A stretch of DNA of 59,550 nucleotides from Flavobacteriia bacterium (GTDB lineage: Bacteria; Bacteroidota; Bacteroidia; Flavobacteriales_D; Crocinitomicaceae), in contig RFQZ01000013.1 in assembly GCA_009924735.1 (NCBI GenBank), positions 1 to 59,550 on the forward strand. Reading direction: 5' to 3'. The translations under genes and the position numbers were made by a program. The notes under the pieces were generated by a model, which was not told the DNA's origin, searched no databases, and was given only the letters and a program-made list of their open reading frames with translations. Below are positions 1 to 9,433 of the stretch, one piece after another (the first letter of the stretch is position 1; the number at the start of each line of letters is the position of its first letter).

Positions 1-2123
1 TAGGTCGGTCCGGTTGCCCCAACAATATTGCTGAATCCTGCTACCGCACTTACCGTTGAGGATTGCCATTGATAACTTAGGGTTCCTGAACCGGTAGCCG
101 CTGTGGTATTTGTAAAAGCAGGTGGATTGGCACCCGCACAGATGGTTAACCCGCCGGCAATAACAGGTGGCGTTATCACATTGATGTTGATGGTTGCTGT
201 AAAAACTGTATTTGGACAATTGCCTCCTGGTGCTGTTGCCGTAACTGTGTAGACAACATTTTGCGCAGGACTTGCAACATTGCTCGTCAAGGTTTGAGAA
301 AGAGGCAAACCACTTCCATTGGATTCACCTGTAACACTTGGATTATCAACAACGGTCCACGCAAACGTTGTCCCATTTGGAATAATCGTTATGGGAGGTG
401 CGTTGGTTGGATTAATAGAGAAGGTCCCACCGTTGCAAATGGTTTGGGTGTAATTCGGGATAACCACCGCAGGAATAACGGTAACAGAAACCGTGAAAGG
501 CGCTCCTTGACAACCGTTCACCGTTGGGGTGACCGTATAAATTACCGTTTGGTTTACATTGGTAACATTCACCAGTGTTCCGATAATTGAATCATTGGTA
601 CCATTTACCTCCCCTACCACATTGGGATTCGGGGTCGGAACCCAAGTATAGGAAGTCCCATTGGGAACGACGGTTGTTGGCGGATTGTTCTGCGGAACAA
701 TCACGAAGGTATTTCCACTGCAAATCGTAGCTGTTTGGTTCGGTACTACCGGGATAGGGTTCACCGTGATTGTTTGGGTTTCGTTATCGTTACCACATTC
801 TGAGTTTGCAGCATCTAGTGCGACGAAATATGTACCCGGTTGGTTAAATTGAACGGTCAATTGGTTAGAACCATTAATTGGAACATTAACATCGCCCATA
901 GAACCTGCTGCCACTTGATACCCTGCTCCATTCAACGCATTCGTAAAATTGATTGTCCAACCAAAATTATACGCATTACTGCATTGACCATTGTTGATGG
1001 AAAGTCCACCATTTGAGGTATTTGTGAAAGTAATGGATTGGTTTTGACAAATTGAATTTCCAGGATTACTAGTAAAAGCTGCGTTGGGAAGCTGGTTAAC
1101 ATTAAATGGACCAATGGTACTGGTAGTGGTACTATTACCACATGGATTCGTTGCTGTAACAGTAATCGTGTATGACTGAGCAACCCCATTCACACAGGCA
1201 CTCGGTGAATATTGATGTGGAACACCGTTGGGCAATAATGGTAAATTTGGATAGGTATAAGTAGCATTTGGTGTACCATCCCCCCAATTGATAACATAGG
1301 TATTTCCTGGGGTTTGGTTAGCAAACGTTAGATTGTAAATCAACGGATTACATTGGGTTTGTGCCGACAAAGGTCCAAGCGAAATTGTTGCTGCTCCGTA
1401 ACTCATTATTATGTAAGATGAATAGGTACAACCGTTTGGAAAGTTTACAATATACATAAGATTATAGGCCCCTGCAGCCGTATAATGATTTACAGGGGCA
1501 TTATTAGCAATATTCTGTTGCCCGGGGAAGTTAAAAGGTTGGGCTAATAAATTTGATGTCCCCACAGGGAAGGTAGTTGTAGTCCCCCCAATCCCATTGG
1601 CTCCCCAATGAATCGTAGCTGTTGAACCCGCAGGCAAACTATTTGCATTGGTCAAAGAAATCATTGGACCAGGTCCAAGAGTGAGACATTGGCAATTATT
1701 GTTACCAGCTTGAAGCACAGGTATCCCATTCACAATATTCAATTGTGCGCAATTTCCTGATCCAAACGTTGGAACAATGGCTGGTGCCGCAGAAACATTG
1801 ACAGTAATTGTAGTAGGTGTCAATGGAACTCCCGCACTTGAAATGTTAAGGGTAACGGTATAGGTTCCAGGCGTCGCGTAAGTTATACCCAAAGGACCCG
1901 GGAGGGATGAAGTTTGACCGTTTCCAAAATTCCATACGTAAACAGCAGGAGAACTTAGGATATTTGGGTTAACCGTAGAATTGAAGAGAATGGTGGAGCC
2001 AGCACAGACATTAACGGACCCGTTCACAGCTGCAGGAACGGTGTTAAACGTTGCGCTCTGTGAGAACAACATTCCCGGAACGACCATTCCAAAAAATAAA
2101 TTTAGCCAAAAACGAAAACCCAT
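1..2123 (-). CDS. Secreted PKD/Ig-like repeat protein, N-terminal part (runs off left edge)
   Basis: Reading leftwards from the ATG at 2123, the frame stays open to the window edge, giving about 707 residues without a stop. It begins with a signal peptide (hydrophobic stretch, then a LFSQ cleavage-like site near residue 22). A PKD-like domain follows, with a WNFGNG motif near residues 65-70, and a second PKD-like stretch with NWGDGTP. Two related units of roughly 95 residues come next, around 480-765 and 180-480, each with a TICxG(N/G)TF motif and a YTVT motif. The protein is rich in Asn, Thr, Pro and Gly, as is typical of large Bacteroidota surface adhesins exported by T9SS. The C-terminus, where a gliding-type or type A sorting domain would be expected, is outside the window. 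Secretion is well supported; a specific function is not. Confidence 0.85.
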   Translation of the reverse strand, partial: MGFRFWLNLFFGMVVPGMLFSQSATFNTVPAAVNGSVNVCAGSTILFNSTVNPNILSSPAVYVWNFGNGQTSSLPGPLGITYATPGTYTVTLNISSAGVPLTPTTITVNVSAAPAIVPTFGSGNCAQLNIVNGIPVLQAGNNNCQCLTLGPGPMISLTNANSLPAGSTATIHWGANGIGGTTTTFPVGTSNLLAQPFNFPGQQNIANNAPVNHYTAAGAYNLMYIVNFPNGCTYSSYIIMSYGAATISLGPLSAQTQCNPLIYNLTFANQTPGNTYVINWGDGTPNATYTYPNLPLLPNGVPHQYSPSACVNGVAQSYTITVTATNPCGNSTTTSTIGPFNVNQLPNAAFTSNPGNSICQNQSITFTNTSNGGLSINNGQCSNAYNFGWTINFTNALNGAGYQVAAGSMGDVNVPINGSNQLTVQFNQPGTYFVALDAANSECGNDNETQTITVNPIPVVPNQTATICSGNTFVIVPQNNPPTTVVPNGTSYTWVPTPNPNVVGEVNGTNDSIIGTLVNVTNVNQTVIYTVTPTVNGCQGAPFTVSVTVIPAVVIPNYTQTICNGGTFSINPTNAPPITIIPNGTTFAWTVVDNPSVTGESNGSGLPLSQTLTSNVASPAQNVVYTVTATAPGGNCPNTVFTATININVITPPVIAGGLTICAGANPPAFTNTTAATGSGTLSYQWQSSTVSAVAGFSNIVGATGPT

Positions 2124-2136
2124 TGCTAATTTCTCA

Positions 2137-2144
2137 CGAAGATA
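2137..2144 (-). promoter_or_regulatory. Possible -7 promoter box (TATCTTCG)
   Basis: The minus strand reads TATCTTCG, one base from the Bacteroidota -7 consensus TAnnTTTG, 13 nt before the ATG of the repeat protein. I see no -33 TTG at the expected distance. Confidence 0.35.
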
Positions 2145-2254
2145 GTATTTTTCTCAATGACATCAGACTGCTAAGCACAAGAAAATCAAAGTATAAAAGG
2201 AGAAAATACTAGAAATAAAGGGTTTCTCTTATATTGATTTCAACCCACCTCACC

Positions 2255-2279
2255 TAGGTGCGGTTTAAACACGCACCTA
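2255..2279. repeat. 8-bp perfect inverted repeat downstream of sucC
   Basis: TAGGTGCG and CGCACCTA are separated by 9 nt between the end of sucC and the upstream region of the repeat protein. It could fold as a hairpin at the 3' end of the sucC transcript. There is no T-run on the sucC strand, so it is not a canonical intrinsic terminator. It may stabilise the mRNA end or bind a protein. Confidence 0.4.
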
Positions 2280-2294
2280 ACAGGAAAATTGCGA

Positions 2295-3506
2295 TTAAGC
2301 CAATACTTCTTTCACTTTGTCAGCTGCTTCTTGAAGCAATACCGCAGAATGCACATTCAAACCAGAATCATCGATGAGTTTCTTGGCTTCAACGGCATTG
2401 GTACCTTGCAAACGAACAATGATTGGAACAGGAATGTTACCAATGTTTTTGTACGCATCCACAATTCCTTGCGCTACGCGGTCACATCGAACGATTCCAC
2501 CGAAAATATTCACTAAAATGGCTTTTACATTTGGATCTTTAAGAATGATATGAAACGCTTTTTCAACACGTTCTGCATTTGCTGTACCTCCTACATCCAA
2601 GAAATTTGCTGGGTTACCACCGGAAAGCTTGATGATGTCCATGGTTGCCATGGCAAGACCTGCACCGTTTACCATACAACCCACATTTCCATCCAATTTC
2701 ACGAAGTTCAATCCTGCCTCATCCGCTTCTACTTCCGTAGGATCTTCTTCCGTTTTGTCACGCATAGCAACATAATCCGGGTGACGCATAAGTCCATTTC
2801 CGTCTAAGGTTACTTTTGCATCTACAGCTATGATTTTATCATCTGAAGTTTTAAACAATGGGTTGATTTCAAACATTGAAGCATCAATTCCTTCATACGC
2901 ACTGTACAAAGCAGGGATAAACTTCGTCATGTTTTTAAACGCGGTACCTGATAAACCTAGGTTGAATGCTATTTTACGAACTTGGAATCCTTGTAAACCT
3001 ACACGTGGATCAATAAATTCTCTGTGTAACAATTCCGGAGTATGTTCTGCAACATGTTCGATGTCCATTCCACCTTCGGTAGAATATACAATTACATTTC
3101 TTCCTTTCTCACGGTCAAGAAGTACAGACATGTAAAATTCTTTTACTTCAGATTCTCCTGGGTAGTAAACATCTTGTGCTATCAATACCTTGTTCACTTT
3201 TTTTCCTTTGTCGCTTGTTTGCAACGTAACTAAGTGACCTCCAAGTATTCCACGCACTTTATCTTCTACTTCATTGATTCCTTTTGCCAATACGACACCA
3301 TGGGAACCTGTTTCTTGTACCACTCCTTTGCCTCGACCACCCGCATGAATTTGGGCTTTGATTACATACCAACTTGTACCTGTTTGTTTGGTTAGTTCTT
3401 GTGCAGCTGCTACTGCATCTTCAACGTTATCTACGACAACCCCTTCTTGTACGGCTACGCCAAACGATTTTAAAATTGATTTTCCTTGGTATTCGTGTAA
3501 GTTCAT
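2295..3506 (-). CDS. sucC: Succinate-CoA ligase (ADP-forming), beta subunit
   Basis: This is the TCA-cycle enzyme subunit that, with SucD, interconverts succinyl-CoA and succinate with ATP formation. At 403 aa it is close to the family length (about 390-400). It opens with MNLHEYQGK, typical of SucC. An N-terminal ATP-grasp region carries KAQIHAGGRGKG (about residues 50-61), followed by EINPLF, VDAKVTLDGN, LDVGGTAN and the C-terminal FGGIVRCD loop that contacts the alpha subunit and the phosphate site. No internal defect is visible. It lies 51 nt downstream of the broken accC and may be cotranscribed with it. The partner sucD is not in the window, which is common in Bacteroidota. Confidence 0.97.
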   Translation of the reverse strand: MNLHEYQGKSILKSFGVAVQEGVVVDNVEDAVAAAQELTKQTGTSWYVIKAQIHAGGRGKGVVQETGSHGVVLAKGINEVEDKVRGILGGHLVTLQTSDKGKKVNKVLIAQDVYYPGESEVKEFYMSVLLDREKGRNVIVYSTEGGMDIEHVAEHTPELLHREFIDPRVGLQGFQVRKIAFNLGLSGTAFKNMTKFIPALYSAYEGIDASMFEINPLFKTSDDKIIAVDAKVTLDGNGLMRHPDYVAMRDKTEEDPTEVEADEAGLNFVKLDGNVGCMVNGAGLAMATMDIIKLSGGNPANFLDVGGTANAERVEKAFHIILKDPNVKAILVNIFGGIVRCDRVAQGIVDAYKNIGNIPVPIIVRLQGTNAVEAKKLIDDSGLNVHSAVLLQEAADKVKEVLA

Positions 3507-3557
3507 ATGTAAAATTTTTGTCGCAGTAAAGTTAGAAATTAAGTTGGTGCAGAAACC

Positions 3558-4430
3558 TTAAGATTGTAATTTATTTTTCCAAGAACTTGAAATTTCTTTA
3601 GAGGCAAAAGATGCAGCTTTGAATGTTTTGATATCGGACCATATTTTTTGAATGCCATGAGTCAACGCGCGATGTTCTTCTTGCATTGCTTGATTGATAA
3701 CGCTTGGGTCTTCGAAATGATGTTTTACAAAATTCGTATCAAAATCTCCGGAAATAAATGCGGGGTGTTTCAAAACAAACTTCCCAAAATCTAAGGTGGT
3801 CTTAACCCCAGAAATCTGGTAATTGTCGATTGCTTCAATGCATCTTCGAATGGCGTCTTGTCGCGTTTTACCCCAAACCACCAATTTTGCAATCATTGGA
3901 TCGTAATAAATAGGGATTTCCATGCCTTCCACAAAAGCATCATCCACCCTAACCGATCTCCCTGTAGGAATTCTGTAACGATTTAAGGTTCCAATGTCTG
4001 GTGTAAATCCATTCAAAGCATCTTCTGCATACACGCGTATCTCGATGGCGTGCCCGTGAATAGCCAATTCATCTTGCAACAAAGGTAGACGCTCTCCTCT
4101 CGCTACCCTCACTTGCCATTCGACCAAATCTGTACCTGTAATTTCTTCCGTCACCGGATGCTCTACTTGCAAACGCGTATTCATCTCCAAAAAATAGAAA
4201 TTCATGTGGGCATCCAATAAAAACTCTACGGTCCCTGCTCCTACATAATTACAAGCTTGGCAGACCTTCACAGCCGCCTCGCCCATTTCTTTGCGCAAAA
4301 CATCTGTCAACACCACACTGGGTGCTTCTTCCACCACTTTCTGATGTCTTCGTTGTATGGAACATTCTCTTTCAAAAAGGTACACAGTATTTCCAAGACA
4401 GTCGGCAAAAACCTGGATTTCAATGCGGTT
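3558..4430 (-). pseudogene. accC: Acyl-CoA carboxylase biotin carboxylase subunit, C-terminal fragment (frame-disrupted)
   Basis: This is the C-terminal two thirds of a biotin carboxylase (ATP-dependent carboxylation of biotin on a carrier protein). In-frame homology starts at about 4430 with NRIEIQVFAD, well before the first start-like codon (GTG at 4385). It runs through FERECSIQRRHQKVVEEAP, GAGTVEFL, FLEMNTRLQVEHPVTE and RVYAED, then an extended tail. The tail (HPAFISGDFDTNFVKHHF and beyond) resembles the acetyl/propionyl-CoA carboxylase type of about 480 aa rather than the short E. coli AccC. The upstream half is in another frame. About 22 residues expected between the halves, including the EKYxxxPRH adenine-hinge segment, are missing from both frames. 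Either a true pseudogene or a local sequence/assembly error. Confidence 0.85.
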
Positions 4431-4972
4431 TGCATTTGTGATTCAAATTCAGCTTCATGCTCGACCAAGCGCATTCCTTTTCCGCCACCGCCAGCTGAAG
4501 CTTTGATGAGCACGGGGTAACCAATCTGCGCAGCGATTTCCTTTCCAACCGCAACTGAGGTTACTGCCTCATCTAACCCTGGAACCAAAGGAACACCGAA
4601 TTGTTTTACAGCTTGTTTCGCACGCAACTTATCCCCCATAACCTCCATGGATTCAGGGGACGGTCCGATAAGGATGATGCCCGCACTTTTTAATTTTTTC
4701 GCAAAGCCTGCATTTTCAGATAAGAAACCATAGCCAGGGTGAATGGCATCGACACCCAACTCCGCACATATCCTGAGGATTTCATCTTGACGTAAATAAG
4801 ATTCTGAGGAAGGACTTGGTCCCACATAAACCGCCTCATCGGCTTCCAACACATGGGGTGAAAAACGGTCTGCTTCACTAAAAATAGCAACGGTTTTAAT
4901 GTCCATTTTTTTCAAGGTACGAATGATTCGTCTTGCGATTTCTCCTCGGTTTGCAATCAGTACTTTATTCAT
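4307..4972 (-). pseudogene. accC: Acyl-CoA carboxylase biotin carboxylase subunit, N-terminal fragment (frame-disrupted)
   Basis: N-terminal third of the same biotin carboxylase. The natural start is the ATG at 4972 (MNKVLIANRGEIARRI), which overlaps the tamB tail by 8 nt; upstream in-frame codons are not family-like. Recognisable motifs are HPGYGFLSENA, the IGPSPE loop, GDKLRAK and the ATP-grasp glycine loop KASAGGGGKGMR (around residues 160-170). Homology stops at QMQTA, about 4421-4436. From there the frame runs through about 40 unrelated residues to a stop at 4307, while the correct continuation is in the neighbouring frame. The number of missing bases must be 1 modulo 3, about 64-67 nt by comparison with the family. 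The product would lack most of the catalytic domain. Confidence 0.85.
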
Positions 4973-5468
4973 GTTTTTCTTCTTTTTCAATTTGAGATGG
5001 CGGAACACTGTTGATTGCCTCACTTGGCAATTTTGTCTGTCTTTTTTTACGTTTCGATTGGAACGATTTGTTTTTCTTTTCTCTAAAAACATCTAAAAAG
5101 CTTTGCCAAATCACGAGGTCTTTACGGTCGTTGAAATCTTCATGGTAGGACAGGCCTGCGCCTTGGGTAAAAGGGCCACTGTTTTCCTTAACCGTATTCG
5201 TATTGGATCGGTTGAACGCATTCACTCGAAAGGTCCCCGATTCATTCACGAGGTATTCCACATTTACATCTCCCACCAAGCCACTGGCATTGCTTTGTGC
5301 ACTGGTACTTGCATTTTGTACCCCAAAACTCCCTGAAACAATCAGTCGACCGTTTATAAAAGATTTTTGAACAGAAGTCGAAACATTCTCCGCTCCGATG
5401 TCCATTTTTACTTGGTAATTCTTTGACATTTGGGCCAAGGCACTGTTGATTTGGCTTTCAACAATCAT
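4965..5468 (-). pseudogene. TamB-like protein, C-terminal fragment out of frame with the main ORF
   Basis: This frame holds the missing end of the TamB-like gene upstream. It carries ESQINSALAQ, GRLIVSGSFGV, GDVNVEYLVNESGTFRV, then QGAGLSYHEDFND and a basic tail, which is the normal conserved C-terminus of Bacteroidota TamB/DUF490 proteins (the end that contacts the outer-membrane BamA/TamA-type partner). It has no credible start of its own: the ATG at 5468 sits inside the domain. It overlaps the accC start at 4972 by 8 nt, so the original operon spacing is intact. It is separated from the main ORF by a deletion plus frameshift at about 5466-5478. Confidence 0.85.
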
Positions 5469-8400
5469 TGATGCGATTGATTAAGACCTTCCCAGATTCG
5501 GGAGCCTTCGGCGTAGCAATCTCAAATCCAATGATGGGTTTTTCCAAAGTGCCCGTCAAATTAAGTAGACACTGAGCATCTTGTTTTTGAAGTGCTTTGT
5601 CCGTTGTTTCGGGACTCAGCTCTAACATGTTTGTATTTTTAACTTGGTGTGAAGCAATCACATTGATGTCAGCGTTATAGATATCCCCTGACCATTTAAT
5701 GGAAGATCCACCCAAGATTTCAAAAGGTTTTCGCACCGGCCCAAGCGTAAAATTGTAAAGACTTCCTGGGGCAATGCTTAAATTACCTTCGAGGTTCATT
5801 TGGTTGTATTCATTTAACTTAAGGTTTAACCTCCCTTCTGCCTTGGCTTTGATTTCATCTTGCGTTTGATCATTGAACACCAGGCGAACTTCCGCATCGG
5901 GCGTCACATTGAAAGTCAAGTCCAAATTCACCCCTGTGAAGTCAATTTTATTGGAAAGGTCTCCTTCCAGAAATCCTTTGTTGACAAAATGAATGAGTTC
6001 TTCATCTTCCAACTCACTCGAGCCATACATGGGAAAGATGATTTTACTTCCTTTTCGCGTCGCCATATTCACTGTAACATCCAAACGAGATCCATAACCA
6101 GCAATGTTCGCCGTGCCTCTGCCATACGCTTTGCCATAATAGGAATCCCCTTCTTTATAGGTCGTATTCAACAGCATGAACTTGTCAATTTTACCGCTTG
6201 GATTGTATTTTCTGGAATGGGTATAATCTTCTTCAAAATCAATGTCAAGGTTGTAGTTAAACCCTTCAAAATTGGTATGAAATACCGCACCGTCGAGTGT
6301 TGCGATGTTTCCTTCAGAATCTGAAATGGGTAACTTGTTGATAAGGAAACCGTCTTTATCCACTATGATTTTTCCATTCATGCTATACCGGCAACCTAGG
6401 AGTACAAAATCAGCGGCTGCGTTTTTTAGGTACAGCATACCTTTCAACTCAGGAGCGTCCGGACTGCCTTTTACATCAATGTACCCGTTTAATTTTCCTT
6501 CAATTTTTTGCACGACATCTGGATCCATAAAAGCATTGGTATAGGCGATGTCTGTATTTTTAAAATCCAAACGCATTACCAAATTATCGGTTTCGCGGTC
6601 TAGTAAATATTGTCCGGAAAAATCCATGGTATTAAATCCACGGTATGCCAAGTCTCCTCTTAGCTTGATGCTTTTCGAACCTTCATTGTAATTTGCAAAT
6701 ACGTTGACATTCCCTACTTCTTCGTGGTCGAGGTATAAATTCGTGACATTTAGGTCGGAATTAAATTCAGCCGATTCGTATGGGTCTGAAAAACCAACCT
6801 TTCCGGTCACCTTACCTTCCAAGCGCACATCCAATTTTAGCATATTTGAAATGTCTTCTAAATCGATGTTGGTCAACAACAATGTCATCTGGTCGTTTTT
6901 GTTTTCAGACAGACATCCTTCCAACTCAATTTTCTGTCCTTTTTGGTCGCTGGAAATGACAAAATGATCTGTATTGAAATGGTTATTTTCCACGATGAAT
7001 TCATTGTTTGGTTGAATGTTCCATTTGAATCCATTGATGGAGAACCACGAGTTTTGGGTAGTTAATTTGAAATCCGTAGCAGATAACATGTCCGTTTTCC
7101 ATCCCAACTGGGAATGGTTCGTGGTTCCTTGGTCCCAACGCAAGGTTGAACTGAGTACGCCTGCAATGCCGGTGGTAACGAAGGAAACATCGTTAAAAGA
7201 AAGTGCGTCGGTAAGGGTAACTTTTCCGACTTCCAAATTGGCCATAACCCCAAGGTTATTTACCTTTTGATTCAGGGTAATGTCTTTAAATTCCATGCTG
7301 TCGTACACAATGCTCCCTGAAGTCAATTGAATGGCCATTAAATCTTGGTCTCCGTTGAATTGTATCACGGCGTTTGTATTTTTCGAAACGCTTAAATCCG
7401 GAACAAAGATGGCCAAAAACGACTCGATGTCTTTCACCTTTACCACAACGTCCAATTTGTTATTCACTTTACCTTTTGCAGGCTTATCCTCTTGAATAAT
7501 GCTTGGAATTACCCGAGAAAACCCATGTAAAACATCGCCTTGAAGCGTAGCGAGGTCCATGGAACCATCTAGGTCAAAATCCAATATCGAACTTGTCAAT
7601 TTCACGTGTTCCCAAAACTTGGAGTGATTGAAGACTATGGCCGCATCTGGAACATCAATATCCTTTCCATTCTCAGCATAATGTAAATCCGTAAAATCAA
7701 TGTTGCCCTCAAACAAATCGAAAGAAGTTCCTTGGGTGTGCACGGTAAAATCGCCTGAAAAAGAAGTTTCTTTGGTTTCCGTAAAACCCAGCAACCCTAA
7801 ATTCGCGGTCTCTAAACCAATGGTTAAATCATAATTTGGCTTTTTTGTCAGCGACGCCTCTCCATTTATGGTCATGGCTAAATTCGGATCCTTTATTTGT
7901 AAATCCACCTTCATTTTACCATCCTTCAGGTCCACGTTGTTCAATGCTATTCCCTGGTATTCATACCCACTGTAGCCCAAGGCGTTAATTTTTCCCTGGA
8001 TTCCTGAGACAGAATAATGCGCTCCATCGACTTCTACTTTATTTAACTTTATCGTTCCATCCAAAAGCCCAAGGTCTTTTTCTCCCAAAATATCTCCAAG
8101 TTGAACTTGTTTTAACTGAATAAAATCTTGTTCCGCATCCAAGACATGCCCAGAGACCAATCCTGAAAATTCATCCAGTTGAAAGGGAGCAAGGATGTTT
8201 ACACTTCCTTTTGCGGTGGTGATTTCTGTTGGATTCACTTTGAGTTTTCCCTCATTCAACTCAAGCACCCATTTACGCAATTGAAAATGACCTAGGTTAG
8301 CCACAACATCCCCTAGATTTAGGGTTTCGTTTTTTCCGGGGAGGTGGATTTGGTTTACTTCATTTACATCGAAATAGGCAGAACGGATGGTTTGTTTCAC

Positions 8401-9414
8401 ATTAAAGTCCGCCAAATTCGAAAAATTTGGCAGCTCCAAATCTGCCTTTAGAAAGGTGTGGTTGCGAATGCGAAGGTCTACATTTTTTATCTTCAATCGA
8501 TTCAGCACATTGGTTGCCCTGCATGAAATGCGGACTTTTTCATTCATCCCCTCCATTTCAGGCACAAAATAAGCGATGTCGGCTAAATCAACCGTACTGG
8601 TCGCAATGTCAAATACAAATTGAACTTTGTTGTTAAAATCCTCAAGGTCCGCATCCGATGCATAGACATACGACACTTCGTTGGCGAAAACATCGGAATC
8701 ATTCAACTTTATTTGGACGCCAGTTAGAGAAATTCCATTGGCATGAATTCGAACCTTTGCGGCTAATTTCTTTAACACCAATCCAGAATGATCTTTGGTC
8801 GAGAAATCGACGATGGTAAACTTTGTCTCAGGCCCATTGTTTTCAAAATCTGTCAAGGAAAGATTTACGGGATTAAAATGAAGGTGATTGTAATCGAGCC
8901 CGAAGAGCATTTTCTTTTTACCTAAATCATCGAAACGAAGTTCGGTCTCCTTCAGCGTCAACTTCTTTAAGGTAACCGAAAACGGAGCACTGGAGGTGCT
9001 TTTCGAATCCGAAGAAAAATAATCCAACAAAAATTGAAAATTCATGCCTCCCTCGTTTTTTTCGGAACAAACCCAAACGTTCCCTTTGTCTAAGATCAAT
9101 TCTTGGATGTCGAGGTGTTCATTTCCAAAATCTGACACCAATACCTCAAGGCTTTTAATCTTCACCAGGTTTCTCCCTTTCAAATCTTTCACACTTACCC
9201 CATTGAGGTAAACACGGTAAAACAAATTAATGTCTACTTCCGCAATGGAAATCTTAGTGTTAAGCTCTTGGGATAAAAATGCGGTAGCTTCCTTCGCGAG
9301 GTACGTTTGAAACGTACGGGTACGAATTAAAAAAGCGAATAAAATCAACAGAATTAAAATCCATTCAAAGCAGACTCCTAAAATCGCACGCAGTATTTTC
9401 AGTATCTTTGGCAT
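5458..9414 (-). CDS. tamB: TamB/DUF490-family translocation and assembly protein, truncated by frameshift
   Basis: Very large envelope protein that bridges inner and outer membranes and is thought to help outer-membrane assembly or lipid transport. The 1318-aa ORF has one N-terminal membrane segment (about residues 10-30, ILILLILFAFLI). A long AsmA/TamB-like stretch of repeating amphipathic beta strands follows, and the conserved DUF490 region begins near residue 950. The frame ends prematurely after ESGKVLINRIN. The family continues with about 35 residues (a hydrophobic FxxLLLF segment and a Gly-rich linker) before ESQxNS; that segment is absent and the rest is in another frame (4965-5468). 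The missing length must be 2 modulo 3, about 104-107 nt. The start faces tsaD with only 19 nt between. Full-length TamB would be about 1520 aa. Confidence 0.88.
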   Translation of the reverse strand: MPKILKILRAILGVCFEWILILLILFAFLIRTRTFQTYLAKEATAFLSQELNTKISIAEVDINLFYRVYLNGVSVKDLKGRNLVKIKSLEVLVSDFGNEHLDIQELILDKGNVWVCSEKNEGGMNFQFLLDYFSSDSKSTSSAPFSVTLKKLTLKETELRFDDLGKKKMLFGLDYNHLHFNPVNLSLTDFENNGPETKFTIVDFSTKDHSGLVLKKLAAKVRIHANGISLTGVQIKLNDSDVFANEVSYVYASDADLEDFNNKVQFVFDIATSTVDLADIAYFVPEMEGMNEKVRISCRATNVLNRLKIKNVDLRIRNHTFLKADLELPNFSNLADFNVKQTIRSAYFDVNEVNQIHLPGKNETLNLGDVVANLGHFQLRKWVLELNEGKLKVNPTEITTAKGSVNILAPFQLDEFSGLVSGHVLDAEQDFIQLKQVQLGDILGEKDLGLLDGTIKLNKVEVDGAHYSVSGIQGKINALGYSGYEYQGIALNNVDLKDGKMKVDLQIKDPNLAMTINGEASLTKKPNYDLTIGLETANLGLLGFTETKETSFSGDFTVHTQGTSFDLFEGNIDFTDLHYAENGKDIDVPDAAIVFNHSKFWEHVKLTSSILDFDLDGSMDLATLQGDVLHGFSRVIPSIIQEDKPAKGKVNNKLDVVVKVKDIESFLAIFVPDLSVSKNTNAVIQFNGDQDLMAIQLTSGSIVYDSMEFKDITLNQKVNNLGVMANLEVGKVTLTDALSFNDVSFVTTGIAGVLSSTLRWDQGTTNHSQLGWKTDMLSATDFKLTTQNSWFSINGFKWNIQPNNEFIVENNHFNTDHFVISSDQKGQKIELEGCLSENKNDQMTLLLTNIDLEDISNMLKLDVRLEGKVTGKVGFSDPYESAEFNSDLNVTNLYLDHEEVGNVNVFANYNEGSKSIKLRGDLAYRGFNTMDFSGQYLLDRETDNLVMRLDFKNTDIAYTNAFMDPDVVQKIEGKLNGYIDVKGSPDAPELKGMLYLKNAAADFVLLGCRYSMNGKIIVDKDGFLINKLPISDSEGNIATLDGAVFHTNFEGFNYNLDIDFEEDYTHSRKYNPSGKIDKFMLLNTTYKEGDSYYGKAYGRGTANIAGYGSRLDVTVNMATRKGSKIIFPMYGSSELEDEELIHFVNKGFLEGDLSNKIDFTGVNLDLTFNVTPDAEVRLVFNDQTQDEIKAKAEGRLNLKLNEYNQMNLEGNLSIAPGSLYNFTLGPVRKPFEILGGSSIKWSGDIYNADINVIASHQVKNTNMLELSPETTDKALQKQDAQCLLNLTGTLEKPIIGFEIATPKAPESGKVLINRINDC
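9403..9410 (+). promoter_or_regulatory. -7 promoter box (TATCTTTG) for tsaD
   Basis: TATCTTTG matches the Bacteroidota -7 consensus TAnnTTTG exactly, 23 nt before the tsaD TTG codon, and lies inside the 5' end of the divergent tamB gene. There is no clear TTG at the -33 position. Confidence 0.5.
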
Positions 9415-9433
9415 TCGCTAACAAAAATAGTTA

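Noticed and set aside
261..1189. Short ORFs on both strands in the left-edge region
   Set aside because: They are shadows of the continuous minus-strand repeat protein that is open from 2123 to the edge.
2255..2279. Intrinsic terminator of sucC
   Set aside because: The hairpin is good but no U-tract follows on the sucC strand, so it is listed only as an inverted repeat.
3558..4972. Programmed ribosomal frameshift joining the two accC frames
   Set aside because: A frameshift alone cannot restore the product, because about 22 conserved residues including the ATP hinge are absent from every frame.
4965..9414. Two separate genes (large TamB-like and small C-terminal protein)
   Set aside because: The small frame starts inside a conserved domain with no promoter or plausible start, and the large one lacks its conserved end.
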